From: Metabacillus sp. KUDC1714
GTDB lineage: Bacteria > Bacillota > Bacilli > Bacillales > Bacillaceae
Length of the DNA stretch: 64,000 nt
Direction of reading: 5' to 3'
NCBI RefSeq assembly: GCF_014217835.1
Contig: NZ_CP055263.1
Location: 4,839,501-4,903,500 of the forward strand
Shown: in pieces, positions 34,971 through 43,336 of the stretch
Layout: every line of letters begins with the position of its first letter
Numbering within the stretch: position 1 is the first letter of the stretch
Program-made: the position numbers and the translations under genes
Notes under the pieces: generated by a model
Seen by the model: the letters and a program-made list of their open reading frames with translations, nothing else
Databases searched by the model: none
What the model was told of the DNA's origin: nothing

Positions 34971-36764
34971 TTATTTTTTATATAAGGGATATGCTGTTGC
35001 AATCGTTCCATCCTTGTTTAGATACATTTCTATTTTAATTCCAGTTGAAGAGATGCCCAAGTATTTATTTGGACCAATTTGTTTTTTATTATTAAAGGCA
35101 TCCTCAATTGCTACTAGCACTTGAACACGATCCCATTCTTTAGGAAAGAAACTTGAAGTTGCTTTCTTCCTAATTCCATTAATTTCAACCTTCGCTTTAT
35201 AAACTCCGTTTTTATCAGGTATAGATTCACTTCCAGGAATAATCTTACCGCCCATCATACTCTCATGATGATAACCTACAGCTTTTCCATGTCTATTAAT
35301 CTCTCCATGATAAATATGTTTCATTGTACCTGTTGTATATTTACCATCACTAATACCAACACCACTAAAAGAAAACTTTGACAAAACCCTATCAAAAACC
35401 TTCTTAACCGCTTCAGTATCCATCACTTTAAACGGGATCTTTGTGCCTTCACCAATTAAACTGTAAGCCAAATTGTTATGATCATTCATTTCATTCAACA
35501 ATACATAAATCCCGCCTCTTACCTCACCAACAACATAATTCACTTGTGATTTTGTCTTCGTAGTTAGTTCATGTGCTTTATCAATTGTCTTCTCAAGAAC
35601 AAGATTCCTATCTTGTAAACTCGGTGTTTTTGGCGCACGCACAATCGGCTTCGCTCCACCTGCTAGAATACTAGCTAACCCTATACTACTTAACCAGTGC
35701 TCTTTTGAAAAGCTTTCTTCTGGGTTTATTGCTCCATTTCCTAGGTCAAGAGTTCCCATGCTTATGTAATTGACAAAGTCATAGGGGGAATTCATTGCGA
35801 CATGGGCTCTGTCTTCCATCCCTTGATACATAGTTTTAGCTGTGTCAAATGATCCTATAGTTAGATAATTTCCAAAGTCGTAGACTGAATCAAATTTCTT
35901 TGCGTTCCGTGCTTCTAGGCCATCCCAAAAGTCGTTCCCGATTTCTTTGAAGCTATGTACCGTTTTTTCAATCGGGTTTAATTTTGCAAATTCTGCTTTT
36001 TCCCTTTCTCTAGCTTCGATCTCAGCTTCTATTTCTGCTTGTTTCTTTCGGACCTCTTCTTGGTTCTTTTTGTAGGCTAGATAATTTATTGTTTGTTGTT
36101 CAGCCTGTGCTTTTAATTGATACACATCACTTGCTTTATAGGCTGCTGAATTGAAATGAATCGGCGAGATCGTGTTACCTTGACGAGATGCTTCAATTAA
36201 TTGCTGAAAAAGAGTGATGACGTATTGCTCATCGCCTTCTGATAACTTGTATTCTGATGTTAAATCTTGATCAAGTTGATAGACAGCATCAATGGTGTCT
36301 TTTCGGTCTTTATCTGCTTTTTCAATATGGTCCTCAAAGCTATTAGTTGAATAGGGATTAAGGGGTATGAGGTCATCAATTCCATTAAATATCCTTTGTA
36401 GCTCATCCTGCTGACTTGCGACCATATCCTTTTGGTTTCTTATGTGATGCGCCAGTTCATCTTCAAGAAATGGAAGGTGGACTACTGTATTTCCCGATAG
36501 GTCTTTATCTTCTGTACTTCCTTGAATTCCATTAAAAAAAACGATGTGTCGATCTGTAAGACGGAGCCAGGCTTCTATAACATCGATTTGGGCTTGGTAA
36601 AAGTTCTTGATGGCATCAGCTCCCTTGCCTTGGAACTGGTCATCTAGATTGACGATGTCATTGCATTTTCGTTTTACCTGTTCAAGCTGCTCTCTTAGAT
36701 TTTTATATCCTTGTGATCGATCTTTCATTGTATGTATAAATGATTTTGTATCCAATACTTTCAA
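34971..36764 (-). CDS. LXG-domain type VII secretion toxin 3 with EndoU ribonuclease tip
   Basis: 597 residues. The LXG domain (1-205) and middle region are nearly identical to toxins 1 and 2. The tip (about 470-597) is a bacterial EndoU domain: MKHIYHGEINRHGKAVGYHH with the histidines, then VEINGIRKKATSSFFPKEWD and GIKIEMYLNKDGTIATAYPL, which gives the H-H-K-T-Y pattern of EndoU RNases that cut tRNA or other RNA. It starts with TTG 36764 after AAAGGAGGTGCAAAGGACG. It appears intact and is the only clearly complete toxin of the three. The secretion apparatus (EssC and others) is not in the window. Confidence 0.93.
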   Translation of the reverse strand: MKVLDTKSFIHTMKDRSQGYKNLREQLEQVKRKCNDIVNLDDQFQGKGADAIKNFYQAQIDVIEAWLRLTDRHIVFFNGIQGSTEDKDLSGNTVVHLPFLEDELAHHIRNQKDMVASQQDELQRIFNGIDDLIPLNPYSTNSFEDHIEKADKDRKDTIDAVYQLDQDLTSEYKLSEGDEQYVITLFQQLIEASRQGNTISPIHFNSAAYKASDVYQLKAQAEQQTINYLAYKKNQEEVRKKQAEIEAEIEAREREKAEFAKLNPIEKTVHSFKEIGNDFWDGLEARNAKKFDSVYDFGNYLTIGSFDTAKTMYQGMEDRAHVAMNSPYDFVNYISMGTLDLGNGAINPEESFSKEHWLSSIGLASILAGGAKPIVRAPKTPSLQDRNLVLEKTIDKAHELTTKTKSQVNYVVGEVRGGIYVLLNEMNDHNNLAYSLIGEGTKIPFKVMDTEAVKKVFDRVLSKFSFSGVGISDGKYTTGTMKHIYHGEINRHGKAVGYHHESMMGGKIIPGSESIPDKNGVYKAKVEINGIRKKATSSFFPKEWDRVQVLVAIEDAFNNKKQIGPNKYLGISSTGIKIEMYLNKDGTIATAYPLYKK

Positions 36765-36867
36765 AACGTCCTTTGCACCTCCTTTTGCTTTCTCTATTCC
36801 AAGATTATCCTGTATATTTAAACTCCAATAAAACGTTAAAGTTCTTACTACAAATCCAAGAAAATAA

Positions 36868-36898
36868 AGTCTGTTTCCTAGTACCTTGGAAACAGACT
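36868..36898 (-). terminator. Terminator of the YkvA-like gene
   Basis: AGTCTGTTTCC and GGAAACAGACT, eleven perfect pairs around nine bases; TTTATTTTC follows on the minus strand. Confidence 0.75.
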
Positions 36899-36908
36899 CA
36901 TAATATCA

Positions 36909-37424
36909 TTATCTACCTAGTTTATTATCAATCTCAGTTGTATCTACATTCTCGCCAAATAAATCTTTTAGTTTATTTTTGGCTAGCATTTTAATTTCAT
37001 CATCCACATATAAAGCTACTTGAACTAAAGCGAATATTAAAACACTTAAGTCATCAGCATATCCTACACCAACTGCTAAGTCGGGTATAATATCTAGAGG
37101 TAAAATAAAGTAACCTAAAGCCCCAACAATGGTTGCTTTAACTTTTAATGGTACATCTGGCTTTTGAAGTGTGTAATAAAGTAATAGAACCGCGTAGACT
37201 ACAGAAGTTCCAGCTCTTTTAGAAAATTTTTGAACCTTAGTCCAAAACTTTTCCTCTGAAAAATGCTCTTCGTGTTGATTTATATCTTCAGCATTCAGTT
37301 TTTCTGCTTCATCTTTTAAATCAGCAACTCGTTCTTCTTCAATTTCAATTTCGCCGACTTCATCAATATTAGGTGAGGATATTTTGACTAGATCTGTTTT
37401 CTTCTTAAATAGATTTTTTAACAT
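36909..37424 (-). CDS. YkvA family (DUF1232) membrane protein
   Basis: 171 residues. The N-terminal 75 are charged and acidic; the DUF1232 core is KVKATIVGALGYFILPLDII then PDLAVGVGYADDLSVLIFAL, with one or two membrane segments. The D-x-I-P-D turn is the family hallmark. Its function is unknown. The N-terminal acidic extension is longer than in most YkvA proteins. Monocistronic, with TTGGAGTGATTTC before the ATG. Confidence 0.85.
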   Translation of the reverse strand: MLKNLFKKKTDLVKISSPNIDEVGEIEIEEERVADLKDEAEKLNAEDINQHEEHFSEEKFWTKVQKFSKRAGTSVVYAVLLLYYTLQKPDVPLKVKATIVGALGYFILPLDIIPDLAVGVGYADDLSVLIFALVQVALYVDDEIKMLAKNKLKDLFGENVDTTEIDNKLGR

Positions 37425-37881
37425 GAAATCACTCCAAGGATTAGTAAATTACAAATACATTTTACACCATAATTATCCATTTATCATCTTTTAATTTAAA
37501 ACACTAGTATTTCAAATAAATTAATTGTAATTGCTTACATTTGTCTTTTCCTCTACTAACTTTTATAGATTATATACTTCTCCGATCAAGATACACTTTT
37601 AGATACACCTATTACACGATAATAATCTATAAACTTATTCATCTACTCACTCCAACGTATTTCCTATTAAGGCTTTAAATAGATTAGAATCTCTACTCTA
37701 TTAGCTATAATATATAAAGACGTTTTACCATAAATATACATTATTTTTTAGTAATATTATTGGTAATTCACTTAATGTTAAACGTCTATAATCAAGTGCA
37801 ATTGCAATGTAGTTTCGGCGGGCCCTGTCCGTTAGTTTTTTATCTATTTTTTTATAAAGTCACCTGATAATAAAGTCTATG
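37425..37881. other. Intergenic, AT-rich
   Basis: No gene seen. Near 37855-37881 it becomes part of the modular repeat (TAAAGTCACC...). Confidence 0.45.
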
Positions 37882-37974
37882 TTGCACAGTATGTGTCAAA
37901 TACAAAAAACGATCACTACAAAGTGATCGCTGTTAAAATGTATATATCGTAACCAGTATCCTTGTACTGTGCAA
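37882..37974. repeat. 93-bp palindromic repeat with terminal inverted repeats, copy 1
   Basis: Ends TTGCACAGTA and TACTGTGCAA are exact reverse complements. Inside lies the hairpin CGATCACT-acaa-AGTGATCG. Copies of the same length or nearly so are at 44181-44273 and 44846-44942. It looks like a small non-autonomous (MITE-like) or REP-like element. Confidence 0.75.
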
Positions 37975-38028
37975 TAGCGCTGCTTTCCATTAACAACACT
38001 TTGTCAAATAAAAGGATTATATTATGGA

Positions 38029-38119
38029 AAAAGACATAGAATTTCATCTATGTCACTAAGGTTTCGTAATTAAATACACAGGGTCAACTTATATATTATT
38101 TTACTAAGTAACCCTGTTG
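38029..38119 (-). terminator. Hairpins downstream of the efflux pump gene
   Basis: ACAGGGT and ACCCTGT (38078-38119) enclose a long AT loop, and GACATAGA with TCTATGTC (38029-38056) form a second stem. Together they end the minus-strand efflux operon. Confidence 0.5.
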
Positions 38120-38134
38120 TTATTCATGAAAACA

Positions 38135-39568
38135 TCAATGTGCCGAATATCGCTCCTCGTGATTGATTACGCGGCGAATGAAGAATGCTATAATCAAGCC
38201 AATTAATGCTATGATCATCGTAAACCAAAACACGTTTTGTGATCCTGCTGTCATCGCTTTTGCTATTTCGTTCAGCCTAGTCGGATCTGAGGAGCCGTGC
38301 AAGTATTTCTCCATACCACCCGTAAGGGTGCTAACTGCTACAGCAATTCCAATCGCGCCTGCCACCTGCTGCAGTGTGTTTAAGACTGCCGTGCCATGCG
38401 GGTATAACTCCGGCGGCAATTGATTTAGCCCGTTCGTTTGAGCTGGCATCCATACCATGCCTATCCCAACCATGAGACCGATATGCAATACCACGATAAA
38501 TGCCACTGAAGAAGCAGGAGATAGTGTAGTAAAGAACCATAACATGATTGAAACGATCACGAGTCCGGGAATTACGAGCCATTTTGGCCCATATTTATCG
38601 AACAAATGCCCCATTCGCGGGGAGAGGATACCGTTCAAAGCGCTGCCCGGCAAAAGCATGAGTCCCGCAGTGAACACAGACAACCCTGCACCCGTTTGCA
38701 GAAACATCGGCAGAATAATCATACTCGACATAATAATCATCATACATGACAGTACCAGAAGCAGCCCAACGACATACATCGGATACTTGAAAACGCTAAG
38801 GTTCATCATCGGATCATTCATTAAGATTTGGCGCAGTACGAATAGCATCAGCGCGACAAGCCCAACAATGATTGAAGTGAGCACAACTAAACTGCCCCAT
38901 CCTTCAGATCCTTCGCCTGCTTTACTGAAACCGAAGACAACTCCTCCAAAGCCAATTGTTGACAGTGCGACAGACAGCAGATCTACCCGGGGCTTCGTTA
39001 CATCGGTGACATTTTCCAAGTACTTCAGTCCTATCAACAACCCAATAATCAGGAATGGTAACGAGAACCAGAAGATATAATGCCATGTAAAATACTCTAT
39101 TAATAGACCACCTATGGTAGGACCGGTTGCTGGCGCAAACATGATAACAAGTCCGACAAACCCCATTGCCGCCCCCCGCTTCTCAGGTGGATAGATGACA
39201 AGAATGGTATTGAACAAGAGTGGGAGCAACAAGCCCATGCCTACAGCCTGTAAAACTCGTGCGAACATTAACATTTCAAAATTGAACGCAAGCGCAGCAA
39301 TCAACGTACCAACGATTAGGCTGATGAGAGAACCTGTGAACATCTGCCTTGTCGTAAACATCTGCAGCAACAACCCGCTCATTGGCATTAAAATGCCTAG
39401 AGTCAACAAGAACCCAGTTGTTAACCACTGTGCGGTTGCTGCCGAAATTTGGAAAACTTCCATTAGATTAGTCATTGCAATATTGAGGGCAGTTTCGCTG
39501 AACATGCCGACGAAACCGCAGATAAGCAGCGATGCCATAATGGCACGCGTATTGTATTGATTCTTCAT
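38135..39568 (-). CDS. MFS multidrug efflux pump, DHA2 family (LmrB/EmrB-like)
   Basis: 477 residues with fourteen membrane helices. SETALNIAMTNLMEVFQISA, TAQWLTTGFLLTLGILMPMS and PPEKRGAAMGFVGLVIMFAP are the 14-helix drug:proton antiporter motifs. It lies 39 bases after the nitroreductase gene and so ends a three-gene unit with the monooxygenase. Export of a toxic substrate or product is the probable role. The coding sequence is visibly richer in GC than the neighbours, which hints at a separate origin. Confidence 0.9.
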   Translation of the reverse strand: MKNQYNTRAIMASLLICGFVGMFSETALNIAMTNLMEVFQISAATAQWLTTGFLLTLGILMPMSGLLLQMFTTRQMFTGSLISLIVGTLIAALAFNFEMLMFARVLQAVGMGLLLPLLFNTILVIYPPEKRGAAMGFVGLVIMFAPATGPTIGGLLIEYFTWHYIFWFSLPFLIIGLLIGLKYLENVTDVTKPRVDLLSVALSTIGFGGVVFGFSKAGEGSEGWGSLVVLTSIIVGLVALMLFVLRQILMNDPMMNLSVFKYPMYVVGLLLVLSCMMIIMSSMIILPMFLQTGAGLSVFTAGLMLLPGSALNGILSPRMGHLFDKYGPKWLVIPGLVIVSIMLWFFTTLSPASSVAFIVVLHIGLMVGIGMVWMPAQTNGLNQLPPELYPHGTAVLNTLQQVAGAIGIAVAVSTLTGGMEKYLHGSSDPTRLNEIAKAMTAGSQNVFWFTMIIALIGLIIAFFIRRVINHEERYSAH

Positions 39569-39607
39569 TTTATATCTCCTCGTAAATCAATTTTAAGTAA
39601 TATCAGA

Positions 39608-40348
39608 TTATTTTTTAGCAAATCCTTGTTTGTTTAAATACTCAAGCATAAAGGGTAGTCTGCTTCTATCAAGATGATCCTCAATGTGATCTTTCCATCC
39701 CTTTACTTTCTTAACTGTGAAAGGCGCTTTAACAGGACGATTTTGGTAATATTCACGCATCTGTTCGTCATAAGTTGCTAATTTTTCTTCATCTAGTGGT
39801 TGATACTGATTATCAAACATGACCATCGATTGAGGTAAACGTGGTTTTAGTCCAGGCTTCTCTCCAGCAGGATGTCCTATGCATAGCCCTACTAAAGGAA
39901 TCACAAACTTTGGTAAATTTAATACCTCGGTTAATTCTGTAATATTAGCTCTTACTCCACCGATATAGACACCACCGAGTCCCATTGATTCTGCTGCAGT
40001 TAAAGCATTTTGAGCCATTAGCCCAGCATCGAATGTACCTATTAAAAGGTATTCAATATAGTCAAGGTTTACCTTGGGTGCAATTTCATTATTTCTGTTA
40101 AAATCTGCACAAAAAATCCAAAACTCTGCTGCTTCTTCAATATAAGGTTGATTTACAGAGAGTTGCATCACTTTTTTTCGTAGTTCTGGATCTGTAATTC
40201 TAATGATAGAAACCACTTGTAGTAGACTAAATGATGAAGTTTGATTAGCTGCCTTAAAGATTGCATCTCGTTGTTCCTCTGTCAGTGGTTGATTTGTAAA
40301 AGAACGAATGGATGTATGATTATGAAGCAATTCAAGGGTATTATTCAT
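39608..40348 (-). CDS. NAD(P)H-dependent FMN nitroreductase (NfsA/NfrA-like)
   Basis: 246 residues. LLHNHTSIRSFTNQPLTEEQ is the FMN-binding R-x-S start of the NfsA/FRP branch; AQNALTAAESMGLGGVYIGG and IPLVGLCIGHPAGEKPGLKP are conserved core blocks; the C-terminal GWKDHIEDHL is typical of NfrA. It reduces nitro compounds or flavins with two electrons. It lies 41 bases after the monooxygenase gene and could supply it with reduced FMN. GGAGAGG precedes the ATG. Confidence 0.9.
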   Translation of the reverse strand: MNNTLELLHNHTSIRSFTNQPLTEEQRDAIFKAANQTSSFSLLQVVSIIRITDPELRKKVMQLSVNQPYIEEAAEFWIFCADFNRNNEIAPKVNLDYIEYLLIGTFDAGLMAQNALTAAESMGLGGVYIGGVRANITELTEVLNLPKFVIPLVGLCIGHPAGEKPGLKPRLPQSMVMFDNQYQPLDEEKLATYDEQMREYYQNRPVKAPFTVKKVKGWKDHIEDHLDRSRLPFMLEYLNKQGFAKK

Positions 40349-40389
40349 TTGAATCCTCTCCTCTATTAATTATTGTTATCTTTCAGCCT

Positions 40390-41709
40390 TCAGTATTGGT
40401 AAGGAACTCCCATATTCTCGCGCAGTGTTTTTCCTTCATATTCCCTGTGGAACAAACCGCGGTCCTGCAAAATTGGGACAACCAGCTCCACAAAATCAGC
40501 AACTCCATCATAGGCTATATCCGGAACAACCGAGAAGCCATCACATGCACCAGCCAAAAACCATTCTTCCAGGAAGTCGGCAACTTGTATAGGGGTGCCG
40601 GCAACTACTGGATGATAGTTAATGACTCCGTGGGCAAGAACGTCTCGAATGGATAGCCTTTTTTTCAGCAGCTCTAAAGCTCTGTGGGAGCGTGGATCCA
40701 TTGGGTTGGCATATGCCTTTTTCAACATGTCAGTTGCTAAAGGTTGATCAATATCTACCGAGTGCACCGATAGTGGTAAACCAACCATGGAACCAAGGTA
40801 TCTTACCCTACTTGGAATCTCTTCAGGATTAAAACTCATAAGCTGTCTTCGCCGTTCTAAAGCTTCTTCTTCAGTTGAACCTATGGAAAACATAAAACCT
40901 GCATACATCTTGATATCATCGGGATTTCGGCCAAAATGAGCTGCACTTTGTTGGAGCGCTTGCCTATGTTCACGAGCAGACTCAATGTCATAAGGGTTAG
41001 CATAGACACCAGAAGCGTACCTCCCCGCTAATTCCAACCCTTCCTGCCCTCCTCCTGCCTGGAAAATAACTGGCTGACCTTGCTCAGAGGGCGGTATAGG
41101 CAAAGGACCACGAGATGCATAATATTGCCCTTGAAGATTTATAGGCTGAATTTTGTCCATGTCGGCAAATTTTCCTCCTTCTGCATCTAACGTCCACGCG
41201 TCTTGTTCCCAACTCCCCCATAATGCTTGAACAATTTGTATACTTTCATGAGCCTTGTCATATCTTTCTTTGCGATTGGCAACTTGAGTGCCAAAATTTG
41301 CTGCCGCTAATGGCTCGGATGTGGTGACCGCATTCCAGCCTACACGTCCATTACTTATAACATCGAGTGCTTTGAATTGACGTGCTATGTTGTATGGATA
41401 ATTAAATGTCGTTGATAGTGTAGCAACAAGACCAATATGTTTCGTTTCTCTAGCTACAGCCATTAGTGCTAACATAGGATCCATTGGGAACATAGGAGTC
41501 TGAGAACCTAAGTCGACGGTTAATGCTGGGGTATCGGCGATAAAGATCATTTGAAATTTTCCTTTTTCAGCTATTTTAGCTCGCTCTACATAACTATCCG
41601 TATTTGTGTAGGCTGCTGGGTCGGTACCAGGCATTCTCCAAGCGCTGAATTCAGCTCCGTATCCAGAAACCATTTGTAATGCTAGTTGAAGCTCTTTTCT
41701 TTTTTCCAT
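40390..41709 (-). CDS. FMN-dependent monooxygenase, NtaA/SnaA/DmoA family (luciferase-like)
   Basis: 439 residues of luciferase-like barrel. SAWRMPGTDPAAYTNTDSYV, KFQMIFIADTPALTVDLG, NVVTTS-type VGWNAVTTSEPLAAANFG and PVIFQAGGGQEGLELA are signatures of NtaA-type two-component monooxygenases, which need FMNH2 from a partner reductase. Family substrates include nitrilotriacetate, EDTA, dibenzothiophene sulfone and N- or S-containing ring compounds; the substrate here is unknown. First gene of the operon, under two MarR-type palindromes. Confidence 0.9.
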   Translation of the reverse strand: MEKRKELQLALQMVSGYGAEFSAWRMPGTDPAAYTNTDSYVERAKIAEKGKFQMIFIADTPALTVDLGSQTPMFPMDPMLALMAVARETKHIGLVATLSTTFNYPYNIARQFKALDVISNGRVGWNAVTTSEPLAAANFGTQVANRKERYDKAHESIQIVQALWGSWEQDAWTLDAEGGKFADMDKIQPINLQGQYYASRGPLPIPPSEQGQPVIFQAGGGQEGLELAGRYASGVYANPYDIESAREHRQALQQSAAHFGRNPDDIKMYAGFMFSIGSTEEEALERRRQLMSFNPEEIPSRVRYLGSMVGLPLSVHSVDIDQPLATDMLKKAYANPMDPRSHRALELLKKRLSIRDVLAHGVINYHPVVAGTPIQVADFLEEWFLAGACDGFSVVPDIAYDGVADFVELVVPILQDRGLFHREYEGKTLRENMGVPYQY

Positions 41710-41795
41710 GTATCTCTTCTCCTTTATTTTAAAATAGCTCCAAGTAACAAATGAGCCGTAGTATATTACAGTAGATTTGAAAGTCAGAAAATATT

Positions 41796-41807
41796 TAGCT
41801 TGCTAAC
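41796..41807. promoter_or_regulatory. MarR-type operator A (TTAGC-N2-GCTAA)
   Basis: TTAGCTTGCTAA, part of TTAGCTTGCTAACTAA, 87 bases upstream of the monooxygenase start. Same motif as the boxes at 41873 and 42362. Confidence 0.7.
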
Positions 41808-41872
41808 TAATTTAGTGGATTTTATAACCTTTTTACGATATAGAAACTATTTATATTTAGGTTGTTAAACAA

Positions 41873-41892
41873 ATAGTTAGCATGCTAACTAT
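41873..41892. promoter_or_regulatory. MarR-type operator B (20-bp perfect palindrome)
   Basis: ATAGTTAGCATGCTAACTAT is a perfect 20-base palindrome in the 198-base gap between the monooxygenase and marR genes. Confidence 0.75.
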
Positions 41893-41907
41893 CAACATAG
41901 AGAAAAC

Positions 41908-42333
41908 TTAGAACAAGTTTCTCTCCATGCGCTTCATTAGTTCTCTTAAGATTAAGAGTTCTTCCGGTGAGATTGAATGGAGTAATTTTGCTTGCTGCTG
42001 TTTCCATTTGAGATCAACTGGTTCCTCTAATTTTTTTCCTTTGTCCGTTAGATAAATTCGCATTACCCTTGCATCTTGTTCATCACGTTTTCGATATATG
42101 AATCCATTTAGCTCCAGCGATTTAACCATATTTGTTACCGTAGGCGGTTCGCATTTTAAATGTTCACATAGTTGCATTTGTGTTATTCCATCACCTAACC
42201 ACAAACGAGCGAGTAATCTATCCTGACCTACATGAAGATTAAGTTCTCTTAGATTTTCGCTATAGTCTCTGCGCATTTTGGATGATACTTTATCTAATGA
42301 CTCACGAATATCGCATCCAACCTTATCGTTCAT
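41908..42333 (-). CDS. MarR family transcriptional repressor of the efflux/monooxygenase operon
   Basis: 141 residues. QDRLLARLWLGDGITQMQLC, PPTVTNMVKSLELNGFIYRK and DEQDARVMRIYLTDKGK are the winged-helix and wing. ATG 42333 is chosen because GTGGAGGGC lies eight bases before it; the longer frame starts within this site. Same-strand upstream neighbour of the monooxygenase operon. Boxes before both transcription units argue for autoregulation and repression of the operon, released by the drug or substrate. Confidence 0.9.
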   Translation of the reverse strand: MNDKVGCDIRESLDKVSSKMRRDYSENLRELNLHVGQDRLLARLWLGDGITQMQLCEHLKCEPPTVTNMVKSLELNGFIYRKRDEQDARVMRIYLTDKGKKLEEPVDLKWKQQQAKLLHSISPEELLILRELMKRMERNLF

Positions 42334-42361
42334 AGATATGCCCTCCACTACTGAATTTTAC

Positions 42362-42373
42362 TTAGCAAGCTAA
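42362..42373. promoter_or_regulatory. MarR-type operator C (autoregulatory)
   Basis: TTAGCAAGCTAA, 29 bases upstream of the marR start codon; same TTAGC-N2-GCTAA symmetry as operators A and B. Confidence 0.7.
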
Positions 42374-42627
42374 CTTTATCACAGTTAAAATTTAGTTGTC
42401 CATCTAACTTAAGAAACCTACTCTCATTTTATCAGGCTGAATTTATCTAGAACCTACGACAAAAGGATGGATCTATGCATCCACATCATCTGTTAAACAC
42501 TGAAATGTCCGGATACTGTAAATTACACCGTTTGGCCTATCAACTTGTTGTATGGAGTAATTTTGTTACAGACTCTAGAATAAAACCAATTCTCAATTTT
42601 TAAAAGAGGGCAATAAAAGTTGCCATA

Positions 42628-42645
42628 GTACATTTTTTTGTACCT
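42628..42645. promoter_or_regulatory. HxlR-type box 2 (downstream of hxlR)
   Basis: AGTACATTTTTTTGTACC: GTAC-N8-GTAC, identical in core to the box in front of hxlR but on the opposite strand. It lies 106 bases beyond the hxlR stop. Confidence 0.5.
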
Positions 42646-42659
42646 AATAGCTTGGTTAT

Positions 42660-42690
42660 AAAAAAAAGCTGCCGCAATGACAGCCTCGAC
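42660..42690 (-). terminator. Terminator of hxlR, built from the modular repeat
   Basis: GGCTG and CAGC pair around TCATTGCGG, followed by TTTTTTTT on the minus strand. The text AAAAAGCTGCCGCAATGACAG also occurs in module a of the intergenic repeat (55965, 57388). Confidence 0.55.
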
Positions 42691-42750
42691 CTTAAACCAT
42701 TTAGTTTTGAATTAGGGGTAACTGGTAACCGATGAATGTGAGAGCTTTGG

Positions 42751-43110
42751 TTAGTCTGCGTGCTCCCCAAACTTCTTCCCGAACTCTTCCATCAAATCAA
42801 TAATAGGGATTAATTCTTCCCCTTTTGAGGTTAGTGAATACTCAACACGAGGAGGAACCTCTGGAAAAACTTTGCGATTAATTAAACCATCTGTTTCCAG
42901 TTCTCGAAGTTGCTTTGTAAGAGAACCTTGTGAAATATCCCATAAAAAGGCTTTAATTTCACTATAGCGACGCTCTTTGGTCTTTAAATACCATAGAATT
43001 ACATATTTCCAACGTCCGGAGAGGATATTTTGGGTATAGGCAATGCCATAAAATTCTCTTTGTTCCTTTATACACTCTTTATCAAATCCATCCTTACATA
43101 TCCTAGACAC
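42751..43110 (-). CDS. HxlR family transcriptional regulator
   Basis: 119 residues of winged helix. NILSGRWKYVILWYLKTKERR, FSEIKAFLWDISQGSLTKQL-like helix and PPRVEYSLTSKGEELIPIID are the HxlR signature. CIKEQREF and CKDG near the start provide cysteines at residues 5 and 13 that may sense electrophiles or oxidants as in YodB/HypR (inference). GTG start at 43110. It is divergent from the F420-reductase-like gene with a GTAC box between them, so it likely controls that gene. Confidence 0.88.
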   Translation of the reverse strand: MSRICKDGFDKECIKEQREFYGIAYTQNILSGRWKYVILWYLKTKERRYSEIKAFLWDISQGSLTKQLRELETDGLINRKVFPEVPPRVEYSLTSKGEELIPIIDLMEEFGKKFGEHAD

Positions 43111-43135
43111 CTACTTCACCTGCTTTCTACTGTTA

Positions 43136-43153
43136 AGTACAAAAAAATGTACT
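43136..43153. promoter_or_regulatory. HxlR-type box 1 (between the divergent genes)
   Basis: AGTACAAAAAAATGTACT: GTAC-N8-GTAC, perfectly placed 27 bases before the hxlR start and 184 before the divergent gene. GTAC half-sites are typical for HxlR-family regulators. Confidence 0.6.
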
Positions 43154-43336
43154 ACGTCATTTTTTATTGCCTACTTTAAAAAGATGGGAAATGATTTTAT
43201 TCTAGTATATGTAACAGAAATACTCAATACGTTTTTACTATCGATTGAATATATATTTACCGTTTGATAAACATTTGATTATGTAACTTTAGCAAGAGTA
43301 ATTCTTTTATATACAAATTCTTTAGGAGGAACAATC

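Noticed and set aside
37840..37980. CRISPR-like repeats
   Set aside because: The repeats are dispersed, palindromic and not separated by regular spacers; no cas genes.
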